This document shows, piece by piece, positions 18,545 to 27,572 of a stretch of DNA of 64,000 bases. Origin of the DNA: Methanoculleus sediminis (GTDB lineage Archaea; Halobacteriota; Methanomicrobia; Methanomicrobiales; Methanoculleaceae); contig NZ_JXOJ01000005.1 in NCBI RefSeq assembly GCF_001017125.1, forward strand, positions 1-64,000. Direction: 5' to 3'. A program made the position numbers and the translations under genes. Position 1 is the first letter of the stretch; every line of letters starts with the position of its first letter. Below the pieces are notes generated by a model, which was given only the letters and a program-made list of their open reading frames with translations, was not told the origin of the DNA and searched no databases.

Positions 18545-19506
18545 GACGGATGCGGCGGCGGATCGTCCAGCCGCTCCTCCGCGAAACCGAACTTCGAAAG
18601 ACCGACCTCATCGCGCCGGTCTTCGTGGACGAATCGATCAGCGCACCGATTCCAATTGCCTCGATGCCGGGGCAGTTCCGCCACCCGGTGGACGGTGTCG
18701 CCGACTACTGTGAGCGCCTGCGGCACGCCGGCATCCGGGCGGTCCTCCTCTTCGGGGTTCCGGCCGCAAAGGACGGCGAGGCGACCGGTGCCTACGCGGC
18801 CGACGGCGTCGTCCAGCGGGCCGTCCGGAATATCAAGGAGCGGTTGCCGGAGATGGTGGTCGTGACCGATGTCTGCGCCTGCGAGTACACCGACCACGGC
18901 CACTGCGGCATCGTCGGGGAGACTGCCGACGGCCCGGACCTCTTGAACGACCCCTCGCTTGCGCTGATGGCACGGATAGCCGTCTCCCACGCAGAGAGCG
19001 GCGCCGATATCGTCGCGCCGTCATGCATGCTCGACGGGATGGTCCGGGCGATCCGGCAGGCTCTCGACGCCGCCGGATACCAGGACGTCCTGATCATGTC
19101 TTACTCCTCGAAGTTCGCGAGCGCCCTCTACGGGCCGTTCCGCGACGCGGCGGACTCGGGATTCAGTTTCGGGGACCGGACGACCTACCAGATCTGCCCG
19201 GGCAACGCACGGGAGGCGGTGATGGAGTCGGAGCTCGACGCGGCCGAAGGTGCGGATATCCTGATGGTCAAGCCGGCCGGCGCCTATCTCGACATCCTCG
19301 CGGCCGTCGCGGGGTTCGGGCTGCCGGTCGCGGCCTACCAGGTCAGCGGTGAGTACGCGATGATCAAGGCCGCCGCCGAGCGCGGATGGCTGGACGAGCG
19401 GGCGGTCGCCATCGAGACCCTCATGGCCATCAAACGGGCCGGGGCCGACCTGATCATCACCTACTTTGCAGAAGATGCGGCGAGGTGGCTCGATGAAGAG
19501 CAGTGA
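18523..19506 (+). CDS. hemB: Delta-aminolevulinic acid dehydratase (porphobilinogen synthase)
   Basis: Condenses two 5-aminolevulinates to porphobilinogen. About 327 residues. The active-site zinc cysteines are seen in [15 protein letters not shown], so this is the zinc-dependent type; the two Schiff-base lysines lie in [17 protein letters not shown] and [24 protein letters not shown] precedes the ATG, which lies within hemA. It overlaps hemL by 14 bases. Confidence 0.96.
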   Translation: MFPERRMRRMRRRIVQPLLRETELRKTDLIAPVFVDESISAPIPIASMPGQFRHPVDGVADYCERLRHAGIRAVLLFGVPAAKDGEATGAYAADGVVQRAVRNIKERLPEMVVVTDVCACEYTDHGHCGIVGETADGPDLLNDPSLALMARIAVSHAESGADIVAPSCMLDGMVRAIRQALDAAGYQDVLIMSYSSKFASALYGPFRDAADSGFSFGDRTTYQICPGNAREAVMESELDAAEGADILMVKPAGAYLDILAAVAGFGLPVAAYQVSGEYAMIKAAAERGWLDERAVAIETLMAIKRAGADLIITYFAEDAARWLDEEQ

Positions 19507-20740
19507 CCTTTTTAGCCGCGCAAAAACCCTGATGCCGGGCGGGGTCAGCAGTCCCGTCCGGGCGATCAAGCCGTATCCGTTCTACGTGGGGCGCGCCGCG
19601 GGTTCGCATCTTACGACCGTCGACGGCGAGGACCTGATCGACTGCTGTCTCGGCTACGGCCCTCTCATCCTCGGCCATGCTCACCCCACTATCCGGGAGG
19701 CGATCGAGCGCCAGCTCGAGAAGGGATGGCTCTACGGCACGCCGACGCCGCTCGAACTCGACCTTGCGGGCGTCATCACCGGCGACCATCCCGCGGTCGA
19801 TATGGTGCGGTTCGTCTCGTCGGGCTCCGAAGCGACGATGGCCGCGATCCGGCTCGCCCGCGGCTACACGGGCAAGCAGGATATCATCAAGATCGAGGGC
19901 GGGTTCCACGGCGCCCACGACGCGGTTCTCGTCAAGGCCGGGTCGGGAGCGACGACCCTCGGGGTGCCCGACTCCGCGGGTGTCCTCGCGGATCTGGTGG
20001 CGCACACCCGGCAGGCTCCCTACAACGATACGGAGGCGCTGGAAGCCCTCCTCGCCAAAAACGACGACGTTGCCGCGTTCATCCTCGAACCGGTCATGGG
20101 GAACGTCGGCCCGGTCCTCCCCGACGACGGCTACCTGGCCGACGTCCGGGAGATCACCGCCGCCCACGACGTCCTCCTCATCCTCGACGAGGTGATCACC
20201 GGCTACCGGGCCGGGATCGGCGGCGCGGAGGTGCTCTACGATGTAAAACCGGATCTCGCCACGTTCGGCAAGATCATCGGCGGCGGCCTTCCCATCGGGG
20301 CGTTCGGGGGACGGCGCGAGATCATGGAACTGGTCGCCCCCGCAGGACCGGTCTACCAGGCCGGAACCTTCAGCGGCAACCCGGCGAGCCTCGCGGCAGG
20401 GTATGCGGCGCTTCGTTACCTCCACGAGCACCCGGAGATCTACCGGCGGCTCGATGAGGCCACGCGGGCGATCGGGGAGGCCGCCGCGGATGCGGGCAAG
20501 GGAACGTTCGTCAGGATGGGCTCGCTCTTCAAGCACTTCTTCCGCAGCGAGCCGCCGCGGGACTACCGCGAGGTCAAGGAGTGCGACACGGAGGCGTTCT
20601 CGCGGTTCTGGAAGGCGATGCTCGAGGCGGGGGTCTTCCTCCCGCCGTCGCAGTTCGAGACGAACTTCCTCTCCGCCGCGCACACAGATCAGGATATCGA
20701 ACAGATAGCGGACGCATACGGATCATGTCTCTTCGCATAG
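19493..20740 (+). CDS. hemL: Glutamate-1-semialdehyde 2,1-aminomutase
   Basis: PLP enzyme that isomerises glutamate-1-semialdehyde to 5-aminolevulinate. About 415 residues; [19 protein letters not shown] at the N-terminus, [11 protein letters not shown] for the PLP-binding aspartate, and the Schiff-base lysine in [24 protein letters not shown] precedes the ATG at 19493. It overlaps both hemB and hemC, so the whole set is likely one transcript. Confidence 0.96.
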   Translation: MKSSDLFSRAKTLMPGGVSSPVRAIKPYPFYVGRAAGSHLTTVDGEDLIDCCLGYGPLILGHAHPTIREAIERQLEKGWLYGTPTPLELDLAGVITGDHPAVDMVRFVSSGSEATMAAIRLARGYTGKQDIIKIEGGFHGAHDAVLVKAGSGATTLGVPDSAGVLADLVAHTRQAPYNDTEALEALLAKNDDVAAFILEPVMGNVGPVLPDDGYLADVREITAAHDVLLILDEVITGYRAGIGGAEVLYDVKPDLATFGKIIGGGLPIGAFGGRREIMELVAPAGPVYQAGTFSGNPASLAAGYAALRYLHEHPEIYRRLDEATRAIGEAAADAGKGTFVRMGSLFKHFFRSEPPRDYREVKECDTEAFSRFWKAMLEAGVFLPPSQFETNFLSAAHTDQDIEQIADAYGSCLFA

Positions 20741-21609
20741 GCACACGGGGAAGCGCTCTCGCGCTTGCACAGACAAACAAGGTGGTCGGCATCCTCGCCG
20801 ACCGGGGGATCGAGACGGAGGTCGTCACGATCGCGACCGAGGGCGACGCCGCGACCGGAGTCCCGCTCCACGCCATCGGGGGGCAGGGTGTCTTCGTCCG
20901 GGCGCTCGACGACGCCATCCTCCGCGGCGAGATCGACGCCGCGGTGCACAGCATGAAGGACATCCCCGCGGCCCGCCCGGCGGGGCTCACCTGCTCTGCG
21001 GTGCTCGAACGGGACTCGCCGGCGGACTTCCTGGTGCACGAGTGCCCCCTCGAAGCGGTCTCTGTCATCGGGTCGTCGAGCACCCGGCGCCGCGCGCAGC
21101 TCCTCCGCGACGCCCCGGCGCTTGAGGTGAAGCAGCTTCGCGGGAACGTCGATACCCGCATCCGGAAACTTCGCGAGGGGCAGTACGACGCCATCGTGCT
21201 CGCGGAGGCGGGCCTCGAGCGCCTCGGGCTCACGCTGCCGGGAGAAGCCCTCCCCACCGACCGGTTCGTCCCGTCCCCTAACCAGGGAACCATCGCGGTC
21301 GTCTGCCGGGACGACCCGGCCGTCGCCGGCGCCTTCGCGCCGCTCGACCACGCCCAGACCCGCCTCGACGTCGATATCGAGCGTGCCGTCATGGAGGAGG
21401 TCGGCGGCGGGTGCTTCACCCCGCAGGGGATCTACTGCCGGGGCGGCGACCTGATCGCCGAGGTGCTCGCGCTCGACGGTTCAAGGTGGGAGCGGATCGA
21501 GCGGCACGTCGCGACCGTCGGCGAAGCCCGGGAGTGGGGGCGGGCGCTGCGTGTCCAGGCGGCCACCCTGATCCGGGAGGCTCATGCGGCTCTTGGGGTG
21601 AAACCATGA
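20725..21609 (+). CDS. hemC: Porphobilinogen deaminase (hydroxymethylbilane synthase)
   Basis: Polymerises four porphobilinogens into hydroxymethylbilane. About 294 residues; the start [18 protein letters not shown], the substrate loop [22 protein letters not shown], and the dipyrromethane-cofactor cysteine in GGGCFTPQG are all present. Its ATG lies inside the end of hemL, and it overlaps cobA by four bases (ATGA). Confidence 0.96.
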   Translation: MSLRIGTRGSALALAQTNKVVGILADRGIETEVVTIATEGDAATGVPLHAIGGQGVFVRALDDAILRGEIDAAVHSMKDIPAARPAGLTCSAVLERDSPADFLVHECPLEAVSVIGSSSTRRRAQLLRDAPALEVKQLRGNVDTRIRKLREGQYDAIVLAEAGLERLGLTLPGEALPTDRFVPSPNQGTIAVVCRDDPAVAGAFAPLDHAQTRLDVDIERAVMEEVGGGCFTPQGIYCRGGDLIAEVLALDGSRWERIERHVATVGEAREWGRALRVQAATLIREAHAALGVKP

Positions 21610-22343
21610 CAGGGAAAGCGTATCTCGTGGGGTCCGGCCCGGGCGGGCTCGGCCTCATGACGATGAAGGCCCGCGAGGTGATCGACGGAGCGGACGTGAT
21701 CCTCTACGACCAACTCCCGGGCGAGGAGATCCTTGCAACCCTCCCGCGGGACGCCGAGCTCGTCGACTGCGGGAAGTACGGCGGGAACCACACCCTTGAA
21801 CAGGACGAGATCGAGGCGCTGATGGTCGAGCGGGTCAGGGCAGGGAAGACGGTCGTGCGCCTGAAAGGCGGCGACCCCTTCCTCTTCGGCCGCGGTGGGG
21901 AGGAGGTCGAGACCCTCCGGGAGCACGGTATCAGGGTCGAGGTGGTGCCGGGGGTGACGAGCGCCATCGCCGTCCCGGAGATGGTCGGCATCCCGGTCAC
22001 CCATCGGCGATATGCGTCGCAGGTGACCTTCATCACCGGCCACGAAGACCCCACGAAACCCGAGTCCGCCCTCGACTGGGAGGTCCTCGCCCGGCTGAAG
22101 GGAACCCTCGTGATCCTGATGGGCGTAAAGAACCTCCCGGCCATCGCGGCGGCCCTCACCGCGAACGGCAAGGATCCCGCGACCCCGGTCGCGATCATCG
22201 AGCGGGGGCTCCGGCCCGACCAGCGCGTGACGGTCGGGACGCTCGCCGATATCGCCGAGAAAGCCCGCGGTGCGGGCGTCCGGCCCCCGGCGGTGATCGT
22301 CATCGGCGGGGTGGTGGAACTTTACGAGGGGTTTGAGGGGTGA
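21606..22343 (+). CDS. cobA: Uroporphyrinogen-III C-methyltransferase (SUMT)
   Basis: SAM-dependent methylation of uroporphyrinogen III at C2 and C7 to precorrin-2. About 245 residues; VGSGPGGLGLMTMKAREVI, the RLKGGDPFLFGRGGEE loop and VPGVTSAIAVPEMVGIPVTHR are hallmark SUMT blocks. It closes the operon. The uroporphyrinogen-III synthase (hemD) that must act between HemC and this enzyme is not in the window. Confidence 0.96.
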   Translation: MTGKAYLVGSGPGGLGLMTMKAREVIDGADVILYDQLPGEEILATLPRDAELVDCGKYGGNHTLEQDEIEALMVERVRAGKTVVRLKGGDPFLFGRGGEEVETLREHGIRVEVVPGVTSAIAVPEMVGIPVTHRRYASQVTFITGHEDPTKPESALDWEVLARLKGTLVILMGVKNLPAIAAALTANGKDPATPVAIIERGLRPDQRVTVGTLADIAEKARGAGVRPPAVIVIGGVVELYEGFEG

Positions 22344-22560
22344 AGGGAACGGGGGCAGTCATGGCGATACCCCCACGAAAGCCGTGTCTGGGGTCTGTTT
22401 GATCGATAAATATGCGCATCTAAAGGGTGCGTAACGTAAGCGTTCGCACACGTGACGAATCACCTGCCTCACAATGCAGGCCAATCTCCTTGGCGCACCA
22501 CCCCCCCGCAACCGGAATACTCTTTTCTCCCCATGCGTTTATTCTCATACGAGGATTACC

Positions 22561-24204
22561 ATGCGGAGTGAGACGGTAAAGAAAGGCTACCAGCGTGCTC
22601 CGAACCGGGCGCTGCTCCGGTCGCTCGGCGTCACCGACCGTGAGATGGGACTGCCCTTCATCGGGATAGCAAACGCGTACAACAACATCGTCCCCGGACA
22701 CCTCCACCTCCGGTCGGTCTCGCAGAAGGTTCAGGAGGGTGTCGCGGCCGCGGGCGGCGTGCCGTTCGAGTTCGGGACCATCGGCATCTGCGACGGGATC
22801 GCGATGGGCCACGAAGGGATGCGGTATTCCCTTCCCTCGCGGGAGAACATCGCCGACGCCGTAGAACTGATGGTCGAGGCGCACCGGTTCGACGGTCTGG
22901 TCTGCGTCGGCACCTGCGACAAGATCGTCCCCGGCATGCTCATGGCGGCGGTGCGGTGCAACATCCCGGCGATCGTCGTCACCGGCGGCCCCATGCTTCC
23001 CGGCTACGCGGCAGGCCGCGAACTCTCCCTCATCGACATCTTCGAGGGCGTCGGCCGCGTCGCCGCCGGCACGATGAGCGAGGAGGAGCTCGGGGAACTC
23101 GAATGCGCGGCGATGCCCGGGTGCGGGAGCTGCCAGGGGCTCTATACCGCCAACACCATGGCGTGCGTGACCGAGGCGCTGGGCCTCTCCCTGCCCGGGT
23201 GCGCCGCCATTCCCGCGGTCGACGCCGCGAAACTCCGCATAGCCCGGGAGAGCGGGGAGCGGGCGGTCGGGCTCGTTCGGGAGGGTGTCCGGCCCCGCGA
23301 CATCGTCACCCCAAAAAGCCTCGCGAACGCGATAAAAGTGGACATGGCGCTCGGCGGGTCGTCGAACACCGTTCTTCACCTGATGGCCGTCGCACGGGAG
23401 GCGGGTGTCCCCCTCGATCTCGAGACCTTCAACGCCGTCGCCGAGGTGACCCCGCACATCTGCCACATGATGCCCGGGGGGCCGCACTCGATGCTTGCTC
23501 TCCACCGGGCGGGAGGCATCCCCGCAGTCTTGAAGATGCTCGAGCGTCACCTCGACGACGCCCCGACGGTCTCGGGCCACTCGATCCTCGAGATCGCGAA
23601 AGAAGCGCAGGTCGCCGACCCGAACGTGATCAAGACGACCGACGCCCCGGTCAGCCCGGCCGGCGGCCTGAAGATCGTGCGGGGAACGCTTGCCCCCGAC
23701 GGTGCCGTCGTCAAGTGCGCCGCCGTCCCGGAGGCGATGTGGCGGCACCGGGGGCCGGCACGGGTCTTCGACGGTGAAGACGCCGCGATGGAGGCGATCC
23801 TGCACCGCGAGATCGCGGAGGGCGACGTCGTCGTGATCCGCTACGAAGGCCCGCGGGGAGGGCCCGGGATGGCCGAAATGCTCTCGCCGACCTCGGCGCT
23901 GATGGGCCTCGGCTACACCCGGGTCGCCCTGGTGACGGACGGCCGCTTCTCGGGCGGCACCCGGGGCCCGTGCATCGGGCACATCGCCCCCGAGGCCGCG
24001 GTCGGCGGGCCGATCGCCCTCGTGGAGGACGGCGACGAGATCGCGATCGACCTCTACGAAAAGCGCCTCGACCTCGTTGTAGAGAGAGCGACCCTCGATG
24101 AGCGGCGCCGTACCTGGAAACCGCCGGAACGCCGGCTTACCGGTATGCTCGCCCGCTACGCGCAGACCGTGGAGCAGGCGAACCTCGGCGCCGTCCAGAG
24201 GTGA
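22561..24204 (+). CDS. ilvD: Dihydroxy-acid dehydratase
   Basis: Dehydrates dihydroxy-acids in valine, isoleucine and leucine synthesis; an iron-sulfur enzyme. About 547 residues, the IlvD rather than Edd type. Cluster and active-site segments [14 protein letters not shown] and [15 protein letters not shown] carry the conserved cysteines, and the C-terminal [22 protein letters not shown] is intact. GAGGATT precedes the ATG at 22561. It is monocistronic. Confidence 0.96.
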   Translation: MRSETVKKGYQRAPNRALLRSLGVTDREMGLPFIGIANAYNNIVPGHLHLRSVSQKVQEGVAAAGGVPFEFGTIGICDGIAMGHEGMRYSLPSRENIADAVELMVEAHRFDGLVCVGTCDKIVPGMLMAAVRCNIPAIVVTGGPMLPGYAAGRELSLIDIFEGVGRVAAGTMSEEELGELECAAMPGCGSCQGLYTANTMACVTEALGLSLPGCAAIPAVDAAKLRIARESGERAVGLVREGVRPRDIVTPKSLANAIKVDMALGGSSNTVLHLMAVAREAGVPLDLETFNAVAEVTPHICHMMPGGPHSMLALHRAGGIPAVLKMLERHLDDAPTVSGHSILEIAKEAQVADPNVIKTTDAPVSPAGGLKIVRGTLAPDGAVVKCAAVPEAMWRHRGPARVFDGEDAAMEAILHREIAEGDVVVIRYEGPRGGPGMAEMLSPTSALMGLGYTRVALVTDGRFSGGTRGPCIGHIAPEAAVGGPIALVEDGDEIAIDLYEKRLDLVVERATLDERRRTWKPPERRLTGMLARYAQTVEQANLGAVQR

Positions 24205-24532
24205 CCTCTTCTCCGGGAGAGGGAGCGCATACTCTCCGCCGGGATCGCGCCGCCCGGCGGGGAAACATCTTTTAAACAAACAGGCCCGGTTAAACGGGTC
24301 TACCCGTTCCTCATGGCGCGTTCAGCACCCGCACCCTGATCCGGGCGTCGGCCTCCGGGACGGTTCAGGTGCTCCGCACCCAGTCCGGAGACGGAACACC
24401 GCTTGTTTGTCCGTCTCCGATACTGCACGGTTTCCCCGAAACTCCAACGATATACCTTTTTAAACCCCTGGAATAATTCACTTTTCAGGCGCGACCGTCC
24501 GGAACGGCCGCCCATATCACTTACGGAGCATA
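24205..24532. other. Intergenic region with inverted repeats, possible structured RNA
   Basis: Contains CCCGGTTAAACGGG at about 24285, a perfect 10-base inverted repeat CGGAGACGGA / TCCGTCTCCG at 24386-24395 and 24410-24419, and an AT-rich TTTTTAAAC near 24455 that could serve as a TATA box in either direction. No convincing protein gene. It may hold a small non-coding RNA or simply the carbonic anhydrase promoter. Confidence 0.45.
24386..24419. repeat. Perfect 10-base inverted repeat
   Basis: CGGAGACGGA, a 14-base loop, then TCCGTCTCCG. Lies between ilvD and the carbonic anhydrase gene, 35 bases before an AT-rich promoter-like block. Confidence 0.7.
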
Positions 24533-25117
24533 ATGATGATTGACAGATTTCTTGAGGGTAACAAGCGCTTCCTGAAAGAAGATTTCGCAAAAGATCCCGA
24601 TCATTACGGCCCGCTTGCATCAGCCCAGCACCCCGTGGTCCTCTGGATAGGGTGCTCCGACTCGCGAGTGAATCCCGAGCGCATCGCCGGCGCGAAAGCC
24701 GGGGAGATCTTCGTGCAGCGGAACATCGGCAACATCGTCCCGGTCCATGACTGGAATTTCGCGACCGTACTCGAGTATGCGGTCAACCATCTCAAGGTCG
24801 CGGATATCGTCATCTGCGGACACTCCGACTGCGGCGCCATAAAGGCGCTCGACCACGAGAGCAAGGATGCATACGTTCCGCTCTGGCTGAACAACGCGAT
24901 GGAGGCGAAACGCCGCGTCGATGCGAAGATCCCGGCGCCGAAGAACCCCGAAGAAGAGAAGAACCGGCTGCGTCTCATCGAGCTCGAGAACGTCGCCCTG
25001 CAGATCGAGCACCTGCGCACCTACCCGCCGGTCAGGACTGCGGAAAAAGAAGGACGGGTTCAGATTCACGGCCTGTACTTCGATCTCGCGACCGGAGAGT
25101 TGAAGAAGATCCTCTAG
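24533..25117 (+). CDS. Beta-class carbonic anhydrase
   Basis: Zinc enzyme interconverting CO2 and bicarbonate, useful to a methanogen growing on CO2. 194 residues with the beta-class ligands: C41 and the D43/R45 dyad in CSDSRVNPER, and H97 and C100 in ICGHSDCGA. Two adjacent ATGs (24533 and 24536) follow GGAG at 24525-24528; the second has the better spacing, so the protein may be one residue shorter. It converges with the next gene, their stop codons overlapping. Confidence 0.95.
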   Translation: MMIDRFLEGNKRFLKEDFAKDPDHYGPLASAQHPVVLWIGCSDSRVNPERIAGAKAGEIFVQRNIGNIVPVHDWNFATVLEYAVNHLKVADIVICGHSDCGAIKALDHESKDAYVPLWLNNAMEAKRRVDAKIPAPKNPEEEKNRLRLIELENVALQIEHLRTYPPVRTAEKEGRVQIHGLYFDLATGELKKIL

Positions 25118-25458
25118 GACTCTTCAAGCGCATAATCAATCTCTTCTTTTATCAGATCGAGCGAGATCCTCCCGATCGACGTGAGCCTGCCGTTGACCAG
25201 GATGATCGGGATGGGCGGGTGGCGCTCCTCGATGATCTCTCTCACGTAGTCGGGCATCCCTTCATCGATCAGCGTCGTCTTCACCTCGACCGTATCGCCG
25301 TAAGCGGCGAGCAGTTCGTCGCGCAGCGCGCTGATGGCGTCCATCAGGTTATTCGACGGGTAACAGGTCTCGAGTCCGCAGGATCTCGTCTCGTCGCAGG
25401 GAAACGGGCCGCACTCGGACTCCTGGAGCCCGACAATCTCAACAGTCACTTCTGCCAT
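25114..25458 (-). CDS. Small cysteine-rich protein, possible thioredoxin-like fold
   Basis: 114 residues. The N-terminal part reads like a beta-alpha redox fold (VTVEIVGLQESECGPFPC) with clustered cysteines CGPFPCDETRSCGLETC at about residues 16-32. A later IPIILVNGRLTSIGRIS matches the cis-proline strand of thioredoxin/glutaredoxin-like proteins (PIILVNG). A thiol or metal role is therefore plausible but unproven. It is downstream of the flavoprotein gene at 25487-26371 with a short spacer and may be co-transcribed. Confidence 0.65.
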   Translation of the reverse strand: MAEVTVEIVGLQESECGPFPCDETRSCGLETCYPSNNLMDAISALRDELLAAYGDTVEVKTTLIDEGMPDYVREIIEERHPPIPIILVNGRLTSIGRISLDLIKEEIDYALEES

Positions 25459-25486
25459 GCATCATCGGTGGGGGACGGATGCTATA

Positions 25487-26371
25487 TTATCCTTCGTTTC
25501 GGAACGCGAGGAGCGCGGAGAGCGCCGCCCGGACGTCGCCTTCAACCCCGCCGATCGTATCCACGTCTCTCGCCCGGTCGAGATCGCCGATCAGCACCGG
25601 CGCGGCGGGACGGATGTCCAGGTTCTCCATGAACATCCCCACCACCCTCGTTACGCAGACGAATGGCTCGCTCCCCCGCCGTCCCGCGACGGCGACGAGC
25701 AGGCCCCGGGCGTGCACCTCCTTCCCCAGAACCTTCTCCCGGGCATGAAGCCACTGGCAGCGGTCCATCGCCGCCTTGAGGGCCGCCGGGACGGTGCCGG
25801 TGTAGACCGGGGTGCAGACGACGACCACGGAAGCGGCCTCAAGCGCCCGGATGATCGGGGGCATATCGTCCTCGACCGGGCAGTAGCCCTGGTCGTAGCA
25901 GACGTAGCAGCCGATGCACGGGCGGATATCCATCTCCTGCAGGTAGAAGATCCGGGACGTGAGGCCGGCTCGTGCGGCCTCGTCGTCGCACCAGGACGCA
26001 ATCTTCGCGGAGTTCCCGAACCGGCGCGGGCTCCCCTGCAGGATGACGACGTCGGCCGTGCCGGTGCCCGGAAGCGGGCGGGTGAAGACCCGTGGCCGGG
26101 TGTAGAGACTGGGGCGAGACGCCACGTCGTGCGCGAGCCGGGCAAAGACGATCTCCGCCGCCTTCCGGGTATCGAAGAGGGAGGCCTGGCGCCCGCTCTC
26201 GTAGGTGTTGATCGCGTAGGTGTAGACCGTCCCGGCGCCGCGGAGAACCTCGACGGTGTACCGGATCATGCCCGGGTAGATGCCCCCGAGGTCGTCCAGG
26301 ACGAGCCTGATCGTGAACGTTCCTTCGGGCGTCTCGATGGTCCGGGTCTTCTCTGCCGCGCTCTCGCTCAT
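25487..26371 (-). CDS. Iron-sulfur flavoprotein (NADPH-dependent FMN reductase fold) with N-terminal extension
   Basis: 294 residues. From about residue 105 the protein is a flavodoxin-like Isf: VVILQGSPRRFGNSAKIA for FMN binding and the cluster motif CIGCYVCYDQGYCPVEDDM. The first 95 residues form a separate small domain (TIRLVLDDLGGIYPGMIRYTV) not seen in the similar protein at 62986. Isf proteins transfer electrons from ferredoxin and reduce oxygen species in methanogens. GTGAGATGAC lies upstream of the ATG. Confidence 0.85.
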   Translation of the reverse strand: MSESAAEKTRTIETPEGTFTIRLVLDDLGGIYPGMIRYTVEVLRGAGTVYTYAINTYESGRQASLFDTRKAAEIVFARLAHDVASRPSLYTRPRVFTRPLPGTGTADVVILQGSPRRFGNSAKIASWCDDEAARAGLTSRIFYLQEMDIRPCIGCYVCYDQGYCPVEDDMPPIIRALEAASVVVVCTPVYTGTVPAALKAAMDRCQWLHAREKVLGKEVHARGLLVAVAGRRGSEPFVCVTRVVGMFMENLDIRPAAPVLIGDLDRARDVDTIGGVEGDVRAALSALLAFRNEG

Positions 26372-26480
26372 TGTGTGTCATCTCACGCCCGGCCGCCTTC
26401 AATATTTCGGGTTGATGAGGGCCCGCCGCTCCGGGTTTCCTGCAGGGGTGCGGGGGCGGGCGTTCGATCCGTCATTACCG

Positions 26481-26489
26481 TTAATAAGG
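26481..26489 (+). promoter_or_regulatory. TATA-like element of carAB
   Basis: TTAATAAGG about 30 bases before the carA ATG with no Shine-Dalgarno between, consistent with a leaderless transcript. Confidence 0.5.
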
Positions 26490-26516
26490 AATCTGATCCA
26501 CATGGTATGGTAATTC

Positions 26517-27572
26517 ATGAAGGCGGTTCTGGGTCTTGAAGACGGAACATTTGTTGTAGGGGATGGTTTTGGCGTTGAGGGGACATGTTCCGGCGAACTC
26601 GTCTTCACGACGCAGATGACCGGGTACATGGAGGCATTGACCGACCCAAGTTATGCCGGGCAGATTTTGATGTTTACGTATCCCCTCATCGGGAATTATG
26701 GTGTAGATCAGCAGAATTTCGAGAGTCCGATGGTTCATGCGCGGGGCTGCGTCGCGCGTGAGATCGCCGCGGTGCCCGCCGCGCGCCCCTCGGTTGCGGA
26801 CTATTTTGAAGAAAACGGCCTTTTCGGGATATCGGGCGTCGATACCCGCAGCCTGACGATAAAGACCCGGACGGTCGGCACGCTCAGGGCAGCGCTCATC
26901 GTCGGCAGCGACGACGGGGCGGAGGCGGTCAGGCGCGCCCGGGCCGTCTCACCGATCGGTGAAGTCGACCTCATCGGGGACGTCTCCTGCTCCGAGCCCT
27001 ACCGGATCGCCGGTCCCGGAAAGCGGATCGCCGTCATCGATCTCGGGGTGAAGCGGCACATTCTCGAGAGCCTCGGCCACCGGGGCGCAGATATCCACGT
27101 CTTCCCGCACACCGCCACACCGGACGAGGTGATGGCGGCAAAGCCCGACGCGCTCTTCGTCAGCAACGGCCCGGGCGACCCGAGGAGGGCGACGCACGCC
27201 ATCCGGTGCGTCCGCGACCTCGCCGGCGAGGTGCCGGTCATCGGGATCTGCATGGGCATCCAGGTCGCCGCGCTCGCGCTCGGCGCCGAGACCTACAAGA
27301 TGAAGTTCGGGCACCGGGGAACGAACCAGCCGGTCCGCTACAAGGACGGGAGCATCTACATCACGACGCAGAACCACGGGTTCGCGGTGGACGAGGAGAC
27401 CCTGCCCGAGGGATGCACGGTCTCGTACCGGAACGTGAACGACGGCACGGTCGAGGGGTTCGAGAACCGCGATCTTGCCATCACCTGCGTCCAGTTCCAC
27501 CCGGAGGCGCACGGCGGCCCCCGGGACACGGAGATGCACTTCTTTGACCGCATATACAGGGAGATTCCATAA
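26517..27572 (+). CDS. carA: Carbamoyl-phosphate synthase small (glutaminase) subunit
   Basis: Hydrolyses glutamine and passes ammonia to CarB for carbamoyl phosphate, used by argF and pyrimidine synthesis. 351 residues; the N-terminal CPSase_sm domain is followed by a class I amidotransferase with the nucleophile in GICMGIQ and the catalytic His-Glu in CVQFHPEAHGG. The start has no Shine-Dalgarno and a TATA-like site about 30 bases ahead. Stop and carB start share one base. Confidence 0.97.
   Translation: MKAVLGLEDGTFVVGDGFGVEGTCSGELVFTTQMTGYMEALTDPSYAGQILMFTYPLIGNYGVDQQNFESPMVHARGCVAREIAAVPAARPSVADYFEENGLFGISGVDTRSLTIKTRTVGTLRAALIVGSDDGAEAVRRARAVSPIGEVDLIGDVSCSEPYRIAGPGKRIAVIDLGVKRHILESLGHRGADIHVFPHTATPDEVMAAKPDALFVSNGPGDPRRATHAIRCVRDLAGEVPVIGICMGIQVAALALGAETYKMKFGHRGTNQPVRYKDGSIYITTQNHGFAVDEETLPEGCTVSYRNVNDGTVEGFENRDLAITCVQFHPEAHGGPRDTEMHFFDRIYREIP

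Noticed and set aside
22420-24279. 619-codon open frame antisense to ilvD
   Set aside because: Shadow frame of a conserved gene; no ribosome site or domain.
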